Shown here: positions 37,340 to 45,751 of the stretch, piece after piece | How the letters are laid out: every line of letters begins with the position of its first letter | Position numbering within the stretch: the first letter of the stretch is position 1 | Source of the DNA: CAYSXY01 sp964435165 | GTDB lineage: Bacteria > Pseudomonadota > Alphaproteobacteria > Rickettsiales > RI-342 | Direction of reading: 5' to 3' | Assembly: GCA_964435165.1 (NCBI GenBank) | Contig: CAYSXY010000006.1 | Location: 1 to 64,000, forward strand | Length of the DNA stretch: 64,000 nucleotides | The notes under the pieces: generated by a model | What the model was told of the DNA's origin: nothing | Seen by the model: only the letters and a program-made list of their open reading frames with translations | Databases searched by the model: none | Made by a program: the position numbers and the translations under genes

Positions 37340-39163
37340 TTACTCTACCGTCACTGACTTGGCGAGGTTACGCGGTTGATCGACATCCGTCCCCTTTTGC
37401 AGCGCCACATGGTACGCCAGAAGCTGAATTGGCAGAGCATACAGCAACGGCGAGAGCATGGGATGACAGGGTGGCAAGGTGATTGCATCGGCGATGTAAT
37501 CCTGCAGCCGCTCCGCTCCTTCCTTACCACCCAGTAAGATCACACGACCGCCGCGCGCGACGACTTCCTGCAAATTCGACGCCGTTTTTTCAAACAGTTC
37601 ATCCGGCGGTGCAATCACAATGACCGGAACTAATTCATCGATCAATGCAATCGGACCATGTTTTAACTCTCCGGCAGCGTAAGCTTCGGCATGAATATAG
37701 GAAATTTCTTTCAGCTTTAAGGCGCCTTCTAATGCGATGGGGAAGCTCACCCAGCGGCCGATATAGAGAATATCCTGCGCATCGGCAAGGCTCATAGCGA
37801 TTTCGGCAATTTTCTCCTGCCCTGCCAGCACTTGCGACATTACGGCGGGAATTTCTGCCAGCGCATGCGCCAGGCGCCGACTTTCCTCTTTGGCAAGCGC
37901 CCCCCGCTGCTCGGCCAATGCCAGCGCAAGGCAGGCCAGCACCGTCAACTGGGCGGTGAATGCTTTTGTCGATGCGACACCGATTTCCGGCCCGGCATAG
38001 GTGCGCAAGACCATCTCGGCTTCCCGGGCCATCGAACTTTCCGGCACATTGACCAGCGCAATCGTATCCTGATTCTGTTCCTTTGCCAGTCGAAGGGCAG
38101 CCAGCGTATCGGCAGTTTCCCCCGATTGAGAAATACACAAGAACAAGCCATTTTCCGGCAGCACGGGATTACGATAACGAAATTCCGAGGCAATATCCAC
38201 ATCCACCGGCAGGCGGCACCATTGTTCAATCCAGTATTTCGCTACCATCCCCGCGTAATAAGACGTACCGCAGGCAACGATACTGAGACGGCTGATCGAC
38301 TTTGCATCAAATGGTAACTCCGGCAACGAGACATCATGTGTCACCGGGTGATAATAGGCCCCTAGCGTCTCGCCGATCACCCCGGGCTGCTCATGAATTT
38401 CCTTGAGCATAAAATGGCGGTAGCCTTCCTTGCCTACCGCCGCACCGGAGACCGCCGAGGTGACAACCGGACGCGATACTTCGTCATTAGCACGATTAAA
38501 GATGGTCATGCCGTCGCGTGTGATTTCTGCCCAGTCGCCTTCTTCCAGATAACAGATGCGGTTACTAAGCGGCGCCAGAGCAATGGCATCAGAGGCAATG
38601 TACATCTCGTCCTGGCCGATGCCTATGGCCAGTGGAGAGCCTTTGCGCGCCGCAAACAATCTGTCCGGTGCAGAGCGAATCATTACACCCAGGGCAAACG
38701 CACCATCTATACGCTCTAAGGTCTGCTGCACTGCCTCGCGTGGTGAATTGCCTTGCGACAGATAATGTGTGACCAAAATGGGGATGGTTTCGGTATCCGT
38801 TTCTGAATCAAACGAATAACCTGCCGCTGAGAGTTCATCACGCAATTCCTGAAAATTCTCGATAATGCCATTATGCACCACCGCAACATCTTCTGTCATA
38901 TGTGGGTGTGCATTGATCTCATTGGGCGCACCATGCGTTGCCCAGCGCGTATGGCCAATCCCGAGCACGCCATCCAATGGCTCCTGCATTAAGGCCTTTT
39001 CCAGATGACGCAACTTGCCTTCGGCTCGGCGACGTTCCAGCCGATCATGATTCAATACCGCAATCCCTGCGGAGTCATAGCCGCGATATTCCAGCCGCCG
39101 TAATCCATCCAGCAGTTTTTCGCTCACAGGATCCTTGCTGATAATGCCTACTATACCGCACAT
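37340..39163 (-). CDS. glmS: Glucosamine-6-phosphate synthase
   Basis: GlmS makes glucosamine-6-phosphate from fructose-6-phosphate and glutamine, feeding UDP-GlcNAc for peptidoglycan and lipid A. Residue Cys2 of MCGIVGII is the glutaminase nucleophile, with GIGHTRWATHG and HNGIIENFQELR of the N-terminal Ntn domain. Two SIS domains follow (SQSGETADTLAALR and AYAAGELKHGPIALID). The end PRNLAKSVTVE is the catalytic tail. The 607-residue length is standard. No glmS ribozyme is seen upstream. Confidence 0.98.
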   Translation of the reverse strand: MCGIVGIISKDPVSEKLLDGLRRLEYRGYDSAGIAVLNHDRLERRRAEGKLRHLEKALMQEPLDGVLGIGHTRWATHGAPNEINAHPHMTEDVAVVHNGIIENFQELRDELSAAGYSFDSETDTETIPILVTHYLSQGNSPREAVQQTLERIDGAFALGVMIRSAPDRLFAARKGSPLAIGIGQDEMYIASDAIALAPLSNRICYLEEGDWAEITRDGMTIFNRANDEVSRPVVTSAVSGAAVGKEGYRHFMLKEIHEQPGVIGETLGAYYHPVTHDVSLPELPFDAKSISRLSIVACGTSYYAGMVAKYWIEQWCRLPVDVDIASEFRYRNPVLPENGLFLCISQSGETADTLAALRLAKEQNQDTIALVNVPESSMAREAEMVLRTYAGPEIGVASTKAFTAQLTVLACLALALAEQRGALAKEESRRLAHALAEIPAVMSQVLAGQEKIAEIAMSLADAQDILYIGRWVSFPIALEGALKLKEISYIHAEAYAAGELKHGPIALIDELVPVIVIAPPDELFEKTASNLQEVVARGGRVILLGGKEGAERLQDYIADAITLPPCHPMLSPLLYALPIQLLAYHVALQKGTDVDQPRNLAKSVTVE

Positions 39164-39338
39164 AATATAGTTCCTTTAACGCTTCCACCCAGCCTTAACG
39201 CAGCTTTATTAAAAGAGCATTGCGGCAAAAAATAGCAAAACTTGGCACAGATAGTCGTAATCCCTTTCTTTTTGTCATAAAATTGACATCTGATGACAGT
39301 ATATGTCCCGCCAACGAACAATAAGAAAGTGTGAATTC

Positions 39339-40157
39339 ATGCCTGCACCGATTGAAGATTTTAACATTCAGCTCACGATTAACTATGCCGCCTCATATGA
39401 CGCTATACGCCATCATGTGCGCCAGCATCTGGAGCGTAGCAATCTCAGTGCGCTTCGCAGCAACCCGACCGAGGTGATAAACGCCGCCTGCGAAGCGGGC
39501 TATGGGCTGGTGCAGCAAAGCCTGCAAGGACAAACCGATCATATTATTATGCTTAATATGGCCGGGGTGATGAAAGCCGTTGAGGAATGGGCAGAAGCAA
39601 AAGCACCTCAGGAAATGCCACCTGGCTATCAAAATCGGAAAGGGGTCACGATTGTCAGTCCGGTGCTCAACCTCGTGCGGAGCCATGCTGTGCAAACCGC
39701 ACTGGATTATATTGAATCACGCCTGCGGCAAGGGCATGGCATTCCGCGCACCCTTGATGAAGCACTCACACAGGCCAAGGCCCACCGTGCCAGTCGACCA
39801 TCACAACAACAGGGTAAGGCAGGTGGACTGAGTATCGTCGAGCCGCCGATAAGCGAAGGTGATACTATGGCCTCTCGCCCAGTGAGTGATGACGCATTAG
39901 ACGCTAAATTAGATGCAATTATGGATCGAGCTCAACGCAACGATCTTATGTATCGAGCGCAATGGGTCTCGGGCGCGCAACAAGCTATTGAACAAATTGA
40001 ATCCGATGTTGGCCGCGCCCACCAGGAGGTGATGGCGGGAATGACGACGGTGATGAATACCGCTATGTTGACGCAGGCGTTGCAAGCCGCTGAAGATGCC
40101 AATACGGCTCCCGGGCTTACCAGCGATCAGACACGTCCTACGGGGAAAAATAAATAG
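39339..40157 (+). CDS. Orphan soluble protein, 272 aa
   Basis: I do not recognise this protein. It has no signal peptide or membrane span and is helical and Ala/Gln-rich. The N-terminal region (about 1-140) has a well-mixed globular composition. A polar linker around residues 145-180 (rich in Ser, Gln and Gly) leads to a helical C-terminal region with heptad-like Gln/Ala/Leu content (about 190-255). I chose the ATG at 39339 because AAGAAAG lies about ten bases upstream; an ATG at 39303 has no such site. It sits between glmS (divergent) and glmU (convergent, eight-base gap), so it lies inside the amino-sugar region without an evident link to it. Confidence 0.65.
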   Translation: MPAPIEDFNIQLTINYAASYDAIRHHVRQHLERSNLSALRSNPTEVINAACEAGYGLVQQSLQGQTDHIIMLNMAGVMKAVEEWAEAKAPQEMPPGYQNRKGVTIVSPVLNLVRSHAVQTALDYIESRLRQGHGIPRTLDEALTQAKAHRASRPSQQQGKAGGLSIVEPPISEGDTMASRPVSDDALDAKLDAIMDRAQRNDLMYRAQWVSGAQQAIEQIESDVGRAHQEVMAGMTTVMNTAMLTQALQAAEDANTAPGLTSDQTRPTGKNK

Positions 40158-40164
40158 TTATAAA

Positions 40165-41499
40165 TCAGGAGCGCTTTTTTGCCCGAAATTGCGCGGCGTG
40201 ATTGTCTATATTCACCTGGCGGCCACGAGCAATTGCCGTGTTATCTGCTGGCACATCTTCCGTGATGGTACTGCCCGCGCCCACCATCGCCCCTTTGCCG
40301 ACGGTGACTGGCGCAACCAAGGCGCTGTTGGAACCGATAAAGACGCCATCTTCCATCACGGTTGTGAATTTATCGTAGCCATCATAATTGCAGGTGATGG
40401 TTCCTGCACCGACATTGACCCCCTGCCCGATGCTGGCATCGCCAATATAACTCAAATGGCTAATCTTGGAGCCATCGCCAACGCGTGACTTCTTGATCTC
40501 GACAAAATTGCCGATATGGGCATTGGGGCCGATATCAGCCCCCGGTCTTAAGCGGGCATACGGCCCCATGGTGGTGCCAGTGCGCACACAACATTGTTCC
40601 AAATGTGAAAATGAACGGATCTCGACGTGATCCTCCACCTGCACGCCCGGACCAAAGACGACATGCGGGTGAATGACAATATCCTGACCTAACATCGTGT
40701 CTTTGCAGAAAAAGACCGTCTCAGGGGCAACCAACGTCACTCCACTTTCCATCGCCGCCTGCCGAAGACTGGACTGCAAGATTGCCTCCATCTCCGCCAA
40801 CTGCATACGACTATTCACGCCCATCAGTGCTTGCGGATGGGCAGTGATCACCCCGCAGCTCATTTCTGCGTCATTGGCCAGCCCAATAATATCCGTCAGG
40901 TAATATTCACCACTGGCATTGTCATTATCCACCTTTTCAAGCAGCGGCCACAGCACCTCGCCTTTGGCGGCAATGACACCGGAATTGCAGCGTGTTATCG
41001 CCAGTTCCTGCGGTGAAGCATCTTTTTGCTCAACGATACGCACCAGCTTCTCATCCTGCATCACCAACCGGCCATAACCGGTTGGATCATCAAGTTCCAT
41101 CCCGATCACTACCACTTCATGGCGATCCAGAGAGGCAATAGCCGACTGGATGATGTCTGTCGTAATCAACGGCGTGTCACCGTAGAGAATAATCACCGGG
41201 CCACCATAAGCCTGCATGGATTCTTTTGCTGCCATCACCGCATCCGCCGTTCCGGCCTGCCGTTCCTGCACAGCGCAACTCACTTTATTATTTGCGGCTT
41301 CCGCTTCTGCCCTCACATTCTCCATCTCTGGCCCGATAACACAGGTCAATTTCTCTGGTGAGAGTGAGAGAGCCGTATCCAACACATGGCGCAGCATGGT
41401 TTGCCCAGCCAGCCGGTGAAGCACCTTCGGCATGGCGGATTTCATCCGGGTTCCTTTACCCGCCGCCAGGATAATGGCGGCAAATGCAGATGATGTCAT
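40165..41499 (-). CDS. glmU: Bifunctional GlcNAc-1-P uridyltransferase / GlcN-1-P acetyltransferase GlmU
   Basis: GlmU catalyses the last two steps to UDP-GlcNAc. The N-terminal nucleotidyltransferase has AAIILAAGKGTRMKSAMPKVLH and the YGDTPL metal site. The C-terminal left-handed beta-helix has hexapeptide repeats with RPGADIGPNAHIGNFVEIKKS, the NYDGYDK catalytic stretch and IGSNSALVAPVTVG. At 444 residues it is slightly short at the C terminus compared with about 450-460. Its start is two bases from the ftsK stop, so it is probably co-transcribed with ftsK. Confidence 0.96.
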   Translation of the reverse strand: MTSSAFAAIILAAGKGTRMKSAMPKVLHRLAGQTMLRHVLDTALSLSPEKLTCVIGPEMENVRAEAEAANNKVSCAVQERQAGTADAVMAAKESMQAYGGPVIILYGDTPLITTDIIQSAIASLDRHEVVVIGMELDDPTGYGRLVMQDEKLVRIVEQKDASPQELAITRCNSGVIAAKGEVLWPLLEKVDNDNASGEYYLTDIIGLANDAEMSCGVITAHPQALMGVNSRMQLAEMEAILQSSLRQAAMESGVTLVAPETVFFCKDTMLGQDIVIHPHVVFGPGVQVEDHVEIRSFSHLEQCCVRTGTTMGPYARLRPGADIGPNAHIGNFVEIKKSRVGDGSKISHLSYIGDASIGQGVNVGAGTITCNYDGYDKFTTVMEDGVFIGSNSALVAPVTVGKGAMVGAGSTITEDVPADNTAIARGRQVNIDNHAAQFRAKKRS

Positions 41500-41501
41500 G
41501 A

Positions 41502-43814
41502 TCAGGCATCCTCAACAGCTGGTGATGTCAATAGGATCTCGCGCTTGCCCACATGGTTAGCCGGGCCGACAATGCCCTCCTCTTCCATTCGCTCAATCAG
41601 GCTGGCTGCACGATTATATCCAATTTTCAGGCGGCGCTGGACATAGCTGGTCGAGGCTTTTTTATCACGCAGCACAATCTGCACGGCACGTTGATAAAGA
41701 TCGCCTTCCTCGCCACCTCCACCAAAACTCATGTCGCCGCCGCCGACGGCATCCGGCTCGGCATCTTCCTGTGTAATATCCTCAATATAGTCCGGCTGGC
41801 CCTGCCGTTTGAGGTGATTCACCACCTCTTCGACTTCTTTATCGGAAACAAAAGCCCCATGCACCCGCATGATGCGGCTGCCGCCGGACATGTAGAGCAT
41901 ATCCCCCATACCCAGCAATTGCTCGGCACCCTGCTCACCTAAAATGGTGCGGCTATCGATCTTGGATGTGACCTGAAAACTGATGCGTGTTGGAAAATTG
42001 GCTTTGATGACCCCGGTAATGACATCGACCGACGGACGCTGCGTCGCCATAATAATATGAATACCGGCGGCACGGGCCATTTGTGCTAAGCGCTGCACCG
42101 AACCTTCAATATCTTTACCCGCCACCACCATCAGATCCGCCATTTCATCGACAATGACCACAATGTATGGAAGCGGATTCATATCGAGATCGACCTCTTC
42201 ATAAACCGGCTTGCCATCTTCAGGATTAAAACCCGTCTGCACCCGGCGGCGCAGCACCTCTCCTTTACTCTGTGCAGCGCTTATCTTTTGATTATAGCCA
42301 TGGATGTTGCGCACACCGAGATTAGACATCAGCCGGTAGCGATTTTCCATCTCGCGGACAATCCATTTGAGCGCCACCACAGCCTTGCCGGGTTCAGTCA
42401 CCACGGGCGAGAGCAAATGCGGAATACCGTCATAGACGGACAATTCCAGCATTTTTGGGTCAATCATAATAAACCGGCATTGTTCCGGGCTGAGCCGGTA
42501 GAGCAGCGAGAGAATCATGGCATTAACGGCCACCGATTTGCCCGATCCCGTCGTTCCTGCCACTAAGAGGTGCGGCATCTTAGCCAGATCGACCATAATA
42601 CTGTCACCACCGATGTCTTTGCCCAGGGCTAATGGCAACTGGAGCTTCGCATCCGCATAATTCGGCGCTTCGAGCAATTCGCGGAAATTGACCATTTCAC
42701 GTGAGGCATTGGGCAATTCAATCCCAATGGCATTGACGCCTGGCACGACAGCAATGCGCGCTGAGACCGCCGACATGGACCGCGCAATATCGTCAGCCAA
42801 CCCAATCACGCGGGATGATTTGGTGCCGGGGGCCGGCTCCAGCTCATAGAGCGTGACGACCGGCCCAGGGCGCACCTTGGCAATGGTGCCATACACGCCA
42901 AAATCATTGAGCACCGACTCCAGCAATTCCGATTGCTGACGCAGCTTTGTTTCGCTCACCGCTTCTTTTTTGCCGCCTTTAGGCGGCGCCAGCAAGGTAA
43001 GTGATGGCAGGCTGAATGCAGGATTATCACCAAAGGTTAATTCATCCTGCGTTTTTGTCGCTGATGTTGATTTTTTTGCCTCTTTTGCAGGACGCTCATC
43101 ACGCCAGATCGACGGGCCTTTTTCGATGGTTACAGGACTATTCGGCGCATCGTGCAACGGTTGCTTTTTCTGACGTTGCCGTTTTTTGCGTGGCGCTCGG
43201 GATGTTGACTCCACCAATGCTTCCCGCTCACGCTGAAGCCAGGAAAATGAGGGCCAATGCAACCCTGACATCATCGCACCCCATATTGTGCGCATATGTG
43301 TCAATGGTGATAAAGGCAAACCCGTCGCCAGCATGAAGCCGACAATCGTCACGACCAGACTGACGATCATGGTCAACACTGACGGAATCACTCCATCGCT
43401 GGCGTGATTCAGCACATACCCCATATAACCGCCAAGGCCACTGGCCACCGGCCAGCTGATGGGCGTTGGGGGAATGGTAAGCAGCAGCGCTGCCGCAGGC
43501 AAGGTGATGCACAGCATCATCACACGAAACCATAAGCGTGGAAGCGGCAGGGAGCGCAAACAGCGCCAGGCCCAGATGCCAAGCGCCGCCACCAGCAGCG
43601 CCGATGCCGCTCCTACCACCTGTAACATCAGATCGGCCAGATAACTGCCGGTCACCCCCATGAGATTTTGCGGTACATCATTAAAGGTATTGTTGAACGA
43701 TGGGTCAGAGGGTGAATAGCTGATCAGTGAACAGAAGGTGATGATGGCCAGCACTGCGTACAGCCAGCCGGAAAGGCGCGCTGAAATGCCATGATGATGT
43801 GTTGATGCCGCCAT
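41502..43814 (-). CDS. ftsK: DNA translocase FtsK
   Basis: FtsK is a septum-anchored DNA pump that clears the terminus and activates XerCD. Four or five N-terminal hydrophobic segments (residues about 15-175) are followed by a short basic, low-complexity linker (residues about 195-270), shorter than in E. coli. The motor has Walker A GTTGSGKS near residue 420, Walker B PYIVVIVDEMADLM and IIMATQRPSVDVITGVIK. The C-terminal winged-helix gamma domain (about 700-770, DKKASTSYVQRRLKIGYNRA) reads KOPS. The 770-residue length is typical of alphaproteobacteria. xerD lies about 37 kb away in the window. Confidence 0.96.
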   Translation of the reverse strand: MAASTHHHGISARLSGWLYAVLAIITFCSLISYSPSDPSFNNTFNDVPQNLMGVTGSYLADLMLQVVGAASALLVAALGIWAWRCLRSLPLPRLWFRVMMLCITLPAAALLLTIPPTPISWPVASGLGGYMGYVLNHASDGVIPSVLTMIVSLVVTIVGFMLATGLPLSPLTHMRTIWGAMMSGLHWPSFSWLQREREALVESTSRAPRKKRQRQKKQPLHDAPNSPVTIEKGPSIWRDERPAKEAKKSTSATKTQDELTFGDNPAFSLPSLTLLAPPKGGKKEAVSETKLRQQSELLESVLNDFGVYGTIAKVRPGPVVTLYELEPAPGTKSSRVIGLADDIARSMSAVSARIAVVPGVNAIGIELPNASREMVNFRELLEAPNYADAKLQLPLALGKDIGGDSIMVDLAKMPHLLVAGTTGSGKSVAVNAMILSLLYRLSPEQCRFIMIDPKMLELSVYDGIPHLLSPVVTEPGKAVVALKWIVREMENRYRLMSNLGVRNIHGYNQKISAAQSKGEVLRRRVQTGFNPEDGKPVYEEVDLDMNPLPYIVVIVDEMADLMVVAGKDIEGSVQRLAQMARAAGIHIIMATQRPSVDVITGVIKANFPTRISFQVTSKIDSRTILGEQGAEQLLGMGDMLYMSGGSRIMRVHGAFVSDKEVEEVVNHLKRQGQPDYIEDITQEDAEPDAVGGGDMSFGGGGEEGDLYQRAVQIVLRDKKASTSYVQRRLKIGYNRAASLIERMEEEGIVGPANHVGKREILLTSPAVEDA

Positions 43815-43980
43815 GTTCTGCCTATTATCCTGACCGGAGGGTGCTGCATGTAAGGTTGCGCACGCAGCCCGGCACTTATTTACTGGATGATGCTATCGAC
43901 ATTACGCATAAATCACCTGCTTTAGCAAGTCATCAGGCGGCGTGTTGCACGCAGAAATGCTATCTAACGACTATAGCCGA

Positions 43981-44009
43981 TTGCGTTCTGCATAAATTGA
44001 TGGCACAAT
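43981..44009 (+). promoter_or_regulatory. Probable promoter of the SRP RNA gene
   Basis: TTGCGT (43981-43986) and CACAAT (44004-44009) are spaced by exactly 17 bases and lie seven bases before the first base of the RNA stem at 44016. The spacing and position fit a sigma-70 promoter. Confidence 0.5.
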
Positions 44010-44015
44010 CAGTTT

Positions 44016-44106
44016 GGGCTGGCGGCGGGCGTGCGGCTCGCCAACCCGGTCAGGTCCGAAAGGAAGCAGCCGTAACGGGTTATTGCACGGGTCGCCGTCC
44101 GGCCTT
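44016..44106 (+). ncRNA. ffs: Signal recognition particle 4.5S-type RNA
   Basis: The conserved SRP domain IV is unmistakable: GGTCAGGTCCGAAAGGAAGC at 44048-44067 with GCCGTAAC after it, the asymmetric loop and the apical GAAA-type segment that bind Ffh. The 5' arm (GGCTGGCGGCGGG, from 44017) pairs with the 3' arm (GTCGCCGTCCGGCC, to 44104) with G-U pairs, closing a single rod of about 90 bases, the small alphaproteobacterial type. A TTATTTT stretch follows the last stem base and may terminate transcription. The downstream gene converges on it. Confidence 0.93.
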
Positions 44107-44110
44107 ATTT

Positions 44111-45010
44111 TCATTCTATATGTCGATCATCACCGATTGTTATGCCAGCGGCCTGAGCTAATTCATCATCTATTCTCACGCCCCTGTTATATGCCTGCCT
44201 GATAATAAAGCGGTTGACCTTTGATAGCTCTTCATTGTCCGGGGGGTCATCTTTTGAGCCGACCGGCATATCATCGGGTATCACATGGCTTAATGCCCAG
44301 TTAGTTGCGACTTGTCTAATCGTAGTCTGATAATCGGCAGGCAGCATGTGATATGGCATATGCTCTTGCAGGTCATATTCCTCAATAATTCTTTTGATGT
44401 CCTTATATAAAGCATCAAGGTCGCCGCCATTCTTCGCATAATGCGCTATGATCGTGTTGGTGGAGGCCACGCGCTGGCCTTGTTCGCGCTGGGAAAATGC
44501 TAATAACAAGTCTGAGACAGCATCGCCAATATCATTCGAATATTGTGAGCGAATGCCGACCGTACTCCCGCGCTTATGACGTGTTGCCAATTCCTCAAGG
44601 CCAGGCATATCCTGTCCATTTGATGCTATCAGTTTATCATCTGGGAGTGAGAAAATAGCAATCGACGCAGCTCGGCTGAGATCTAATTTCGCCTGTGCCA
44701 TTTCCCACCTATTCTCTATAGTCGGATCGTCCAGAAAGGTAACGGTTGCTTGCTTTTCTAATATAAAGTGTTCCGCGACCATATTGAGCGTCGCCCACAC
44801 CGCGCCAATGGGCATATTTTCCTGCTGTGCCAGTCTTTCCAGCAATTCCCTCTCATAGCTGGTTGTATAAGCTATTACAAATGGTGACAGGTCTGCACCT
44901 TGATGCACTGCGGGTCCGTTCAACACGTCTTCGGGTTGCAGTTGGTCAATGCGGTCATCCATCGCCACAATGACTGCACGGAATATTTTTTCTTTGTCTG
45001 TCAATTCCAT
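44111..45010 (-). CDS. Orphan soluble protein, 299 aa
   Basis: I do not recognise this protein. There is no signal peptide or membrane span. It is rich in charged and helix-favouring residues and tends to be acidic. The segment at about residues 55-85 (LERLAQQENMPIGAVWATLNMV) could form a helix-turn-helix-like unit but does not fit a known profile by eye. The final residues are acidic. No ribosome-binding site is seen. A perfect 9-bp inverted repeat lies directly upstream at 45018-45039. It converges on ffs within about five bases and has no operon partner. Confidence 0.65.
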   Translation of the reverse strand: MELTDKEKIFRAVIVAMDDRIDQLQPEDVLNGPAVHQGADLSPFVIAYTTSYERELLERLAQQENMPIGAVWATLNMVAEHFILEKQATVTFLDDPTIENRWEMAQAKLDLSRAASIAIFSLPDDKLIASNGQDMPGLEELATRHKRGSTVGIRSQYSNDIGDAVSDLLLAFSQREQGQRVASTNTIIAHYAKNGGDLDALYKDIKRIIEEYDLQEHMPYHMLPADYQTTIRQVATNWALSHVIPDDMPVGSKDDPPDNEELSKVNRFIIRQAYNRGVRIDDELAQAAGITIGDDRHIE

Positions 45011-45017
45011 GCCGTTA

Positions 45018-45039
45018 CGTTAACATATAAATGTTAACG
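45018..45039. promoter_or_regulatory. Perfect 9-bp inverted repeat upstream of the 299-aa orphan
   Basis: CGTTAACAT (45018-45026) and ATGTTAACG (45031-45039) are exact complements around ATAA. The repeat lies eight bases upstream of the orphan's start codon and six bases beyond the lolA stop. There is no T-run in either direction, so an operator is likelier than a terminator. Each arm holds a GTTAAC hexamer. Confidence 0.5.
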
Positions 45040-45045
45040 CTGTGA

Positions 45046-45723
45046 TTAATTTCGCCTACGACTCCGATTGAGCGTCTCAACCTCAAATAAATCATTTTGC
45101 AGGGACTGGCCGTAACGCAGATTGTTCAGACTGATAATTGTCAACTGGCCGGTTGGGTCGCGCACTTCTAATTTGCGAATCTCCACCGGGTCGGCCTGCA
45201 TAATCAGGGTGAGTGTACCGTCATCTTCTTCCGCTGGTGATTCAATGGTCATGCGGATGGTCCCGGACGATACCTCTACCTCTTGCACCACCACATCGCG
45301 GCCAAATTGCAGATTATCACGTGCCAGCAGGGCCATGAGGTTCTGATCAGATGAGAGGTGGCTGACCTGATCCAGTTCAAAATCCTGATAGACCAGCACC
45401 GGGCCGTTTACGACAATCAACAGGGGAATGGGCGGCTCATACTGCCAGCGGATTTTGCCCGGACGTTTGAGAAATAACCGGCCATACCCCACCGTGCCAT
45501 CTGGCGATGTCTGGGTGAAGTCCGCTACCAATGTATCAATATCATTGATGTAACGCTCAACATCACGCACGGCTTGGCGCTCTGCCGGCGGCAAGGTGAA
45601 GAGTGGCGCACTTTGTGCCCGTACGGCGGAACTTGCCATGATAAGTACGAACGCCAATAGATATGGAAACCGCCATGAGAGGCCTAAGCAGGCGCTGGAT
45701 TTGCGTGTGAATCGTGATAGCAT
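45046..45723 (-). CDS. lolA: Outer-membrane lipoprotein carrier LolA
   Basis: LolA is a periplasmic chaperone that ferries lipoproteins from LolCDE to the outer membrane. A signal peptide ends at about residue 36 (SSAVRAQ). The mature part shows the LolA fold motifs: TLVADFTQTSPDGTVGYGRLFLKRPGKIRW, then LVYQDFELDQVSH and a long series of antiparallel strands. I chose the ATG at 45723, giving 225 residues, because the longer frame would overlap the divergent rmuC start. The intergenic space between the two starts is about 28 bases. Confidence 0.92.
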   Translation of the reverse strand: MLSRFTRKSSACLGLSWRFPYLLAFVLIMASSAVRAQSAPLFTLPPAERQAVRDVERYINDIDTLVADFTQTSPDGTVGYGRLFLKRPGKIRWQYEPPIPLLIVVNGPVLVYQDFELDQVSHLSSDQNLMALLARDNLQFGRDVVVQEVEVSSGTIRMTIESPAEEDDGTLTLIMQADPVEIRKLEVRDPTGQLTIISLNNLRYGQSLQNDLFEVETLNRSRRRN

Positions 45724-45751
45724 ATGCCGATTATAACAAATGGGATGCGCC

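Noticed and set aside
39164..39338. glmS ribozyme upstream of glmS
   Set aside because: The upstream region lacks the conserved core and pairing of that ribozyme, which is mainly found in Gram-positive bacteria.
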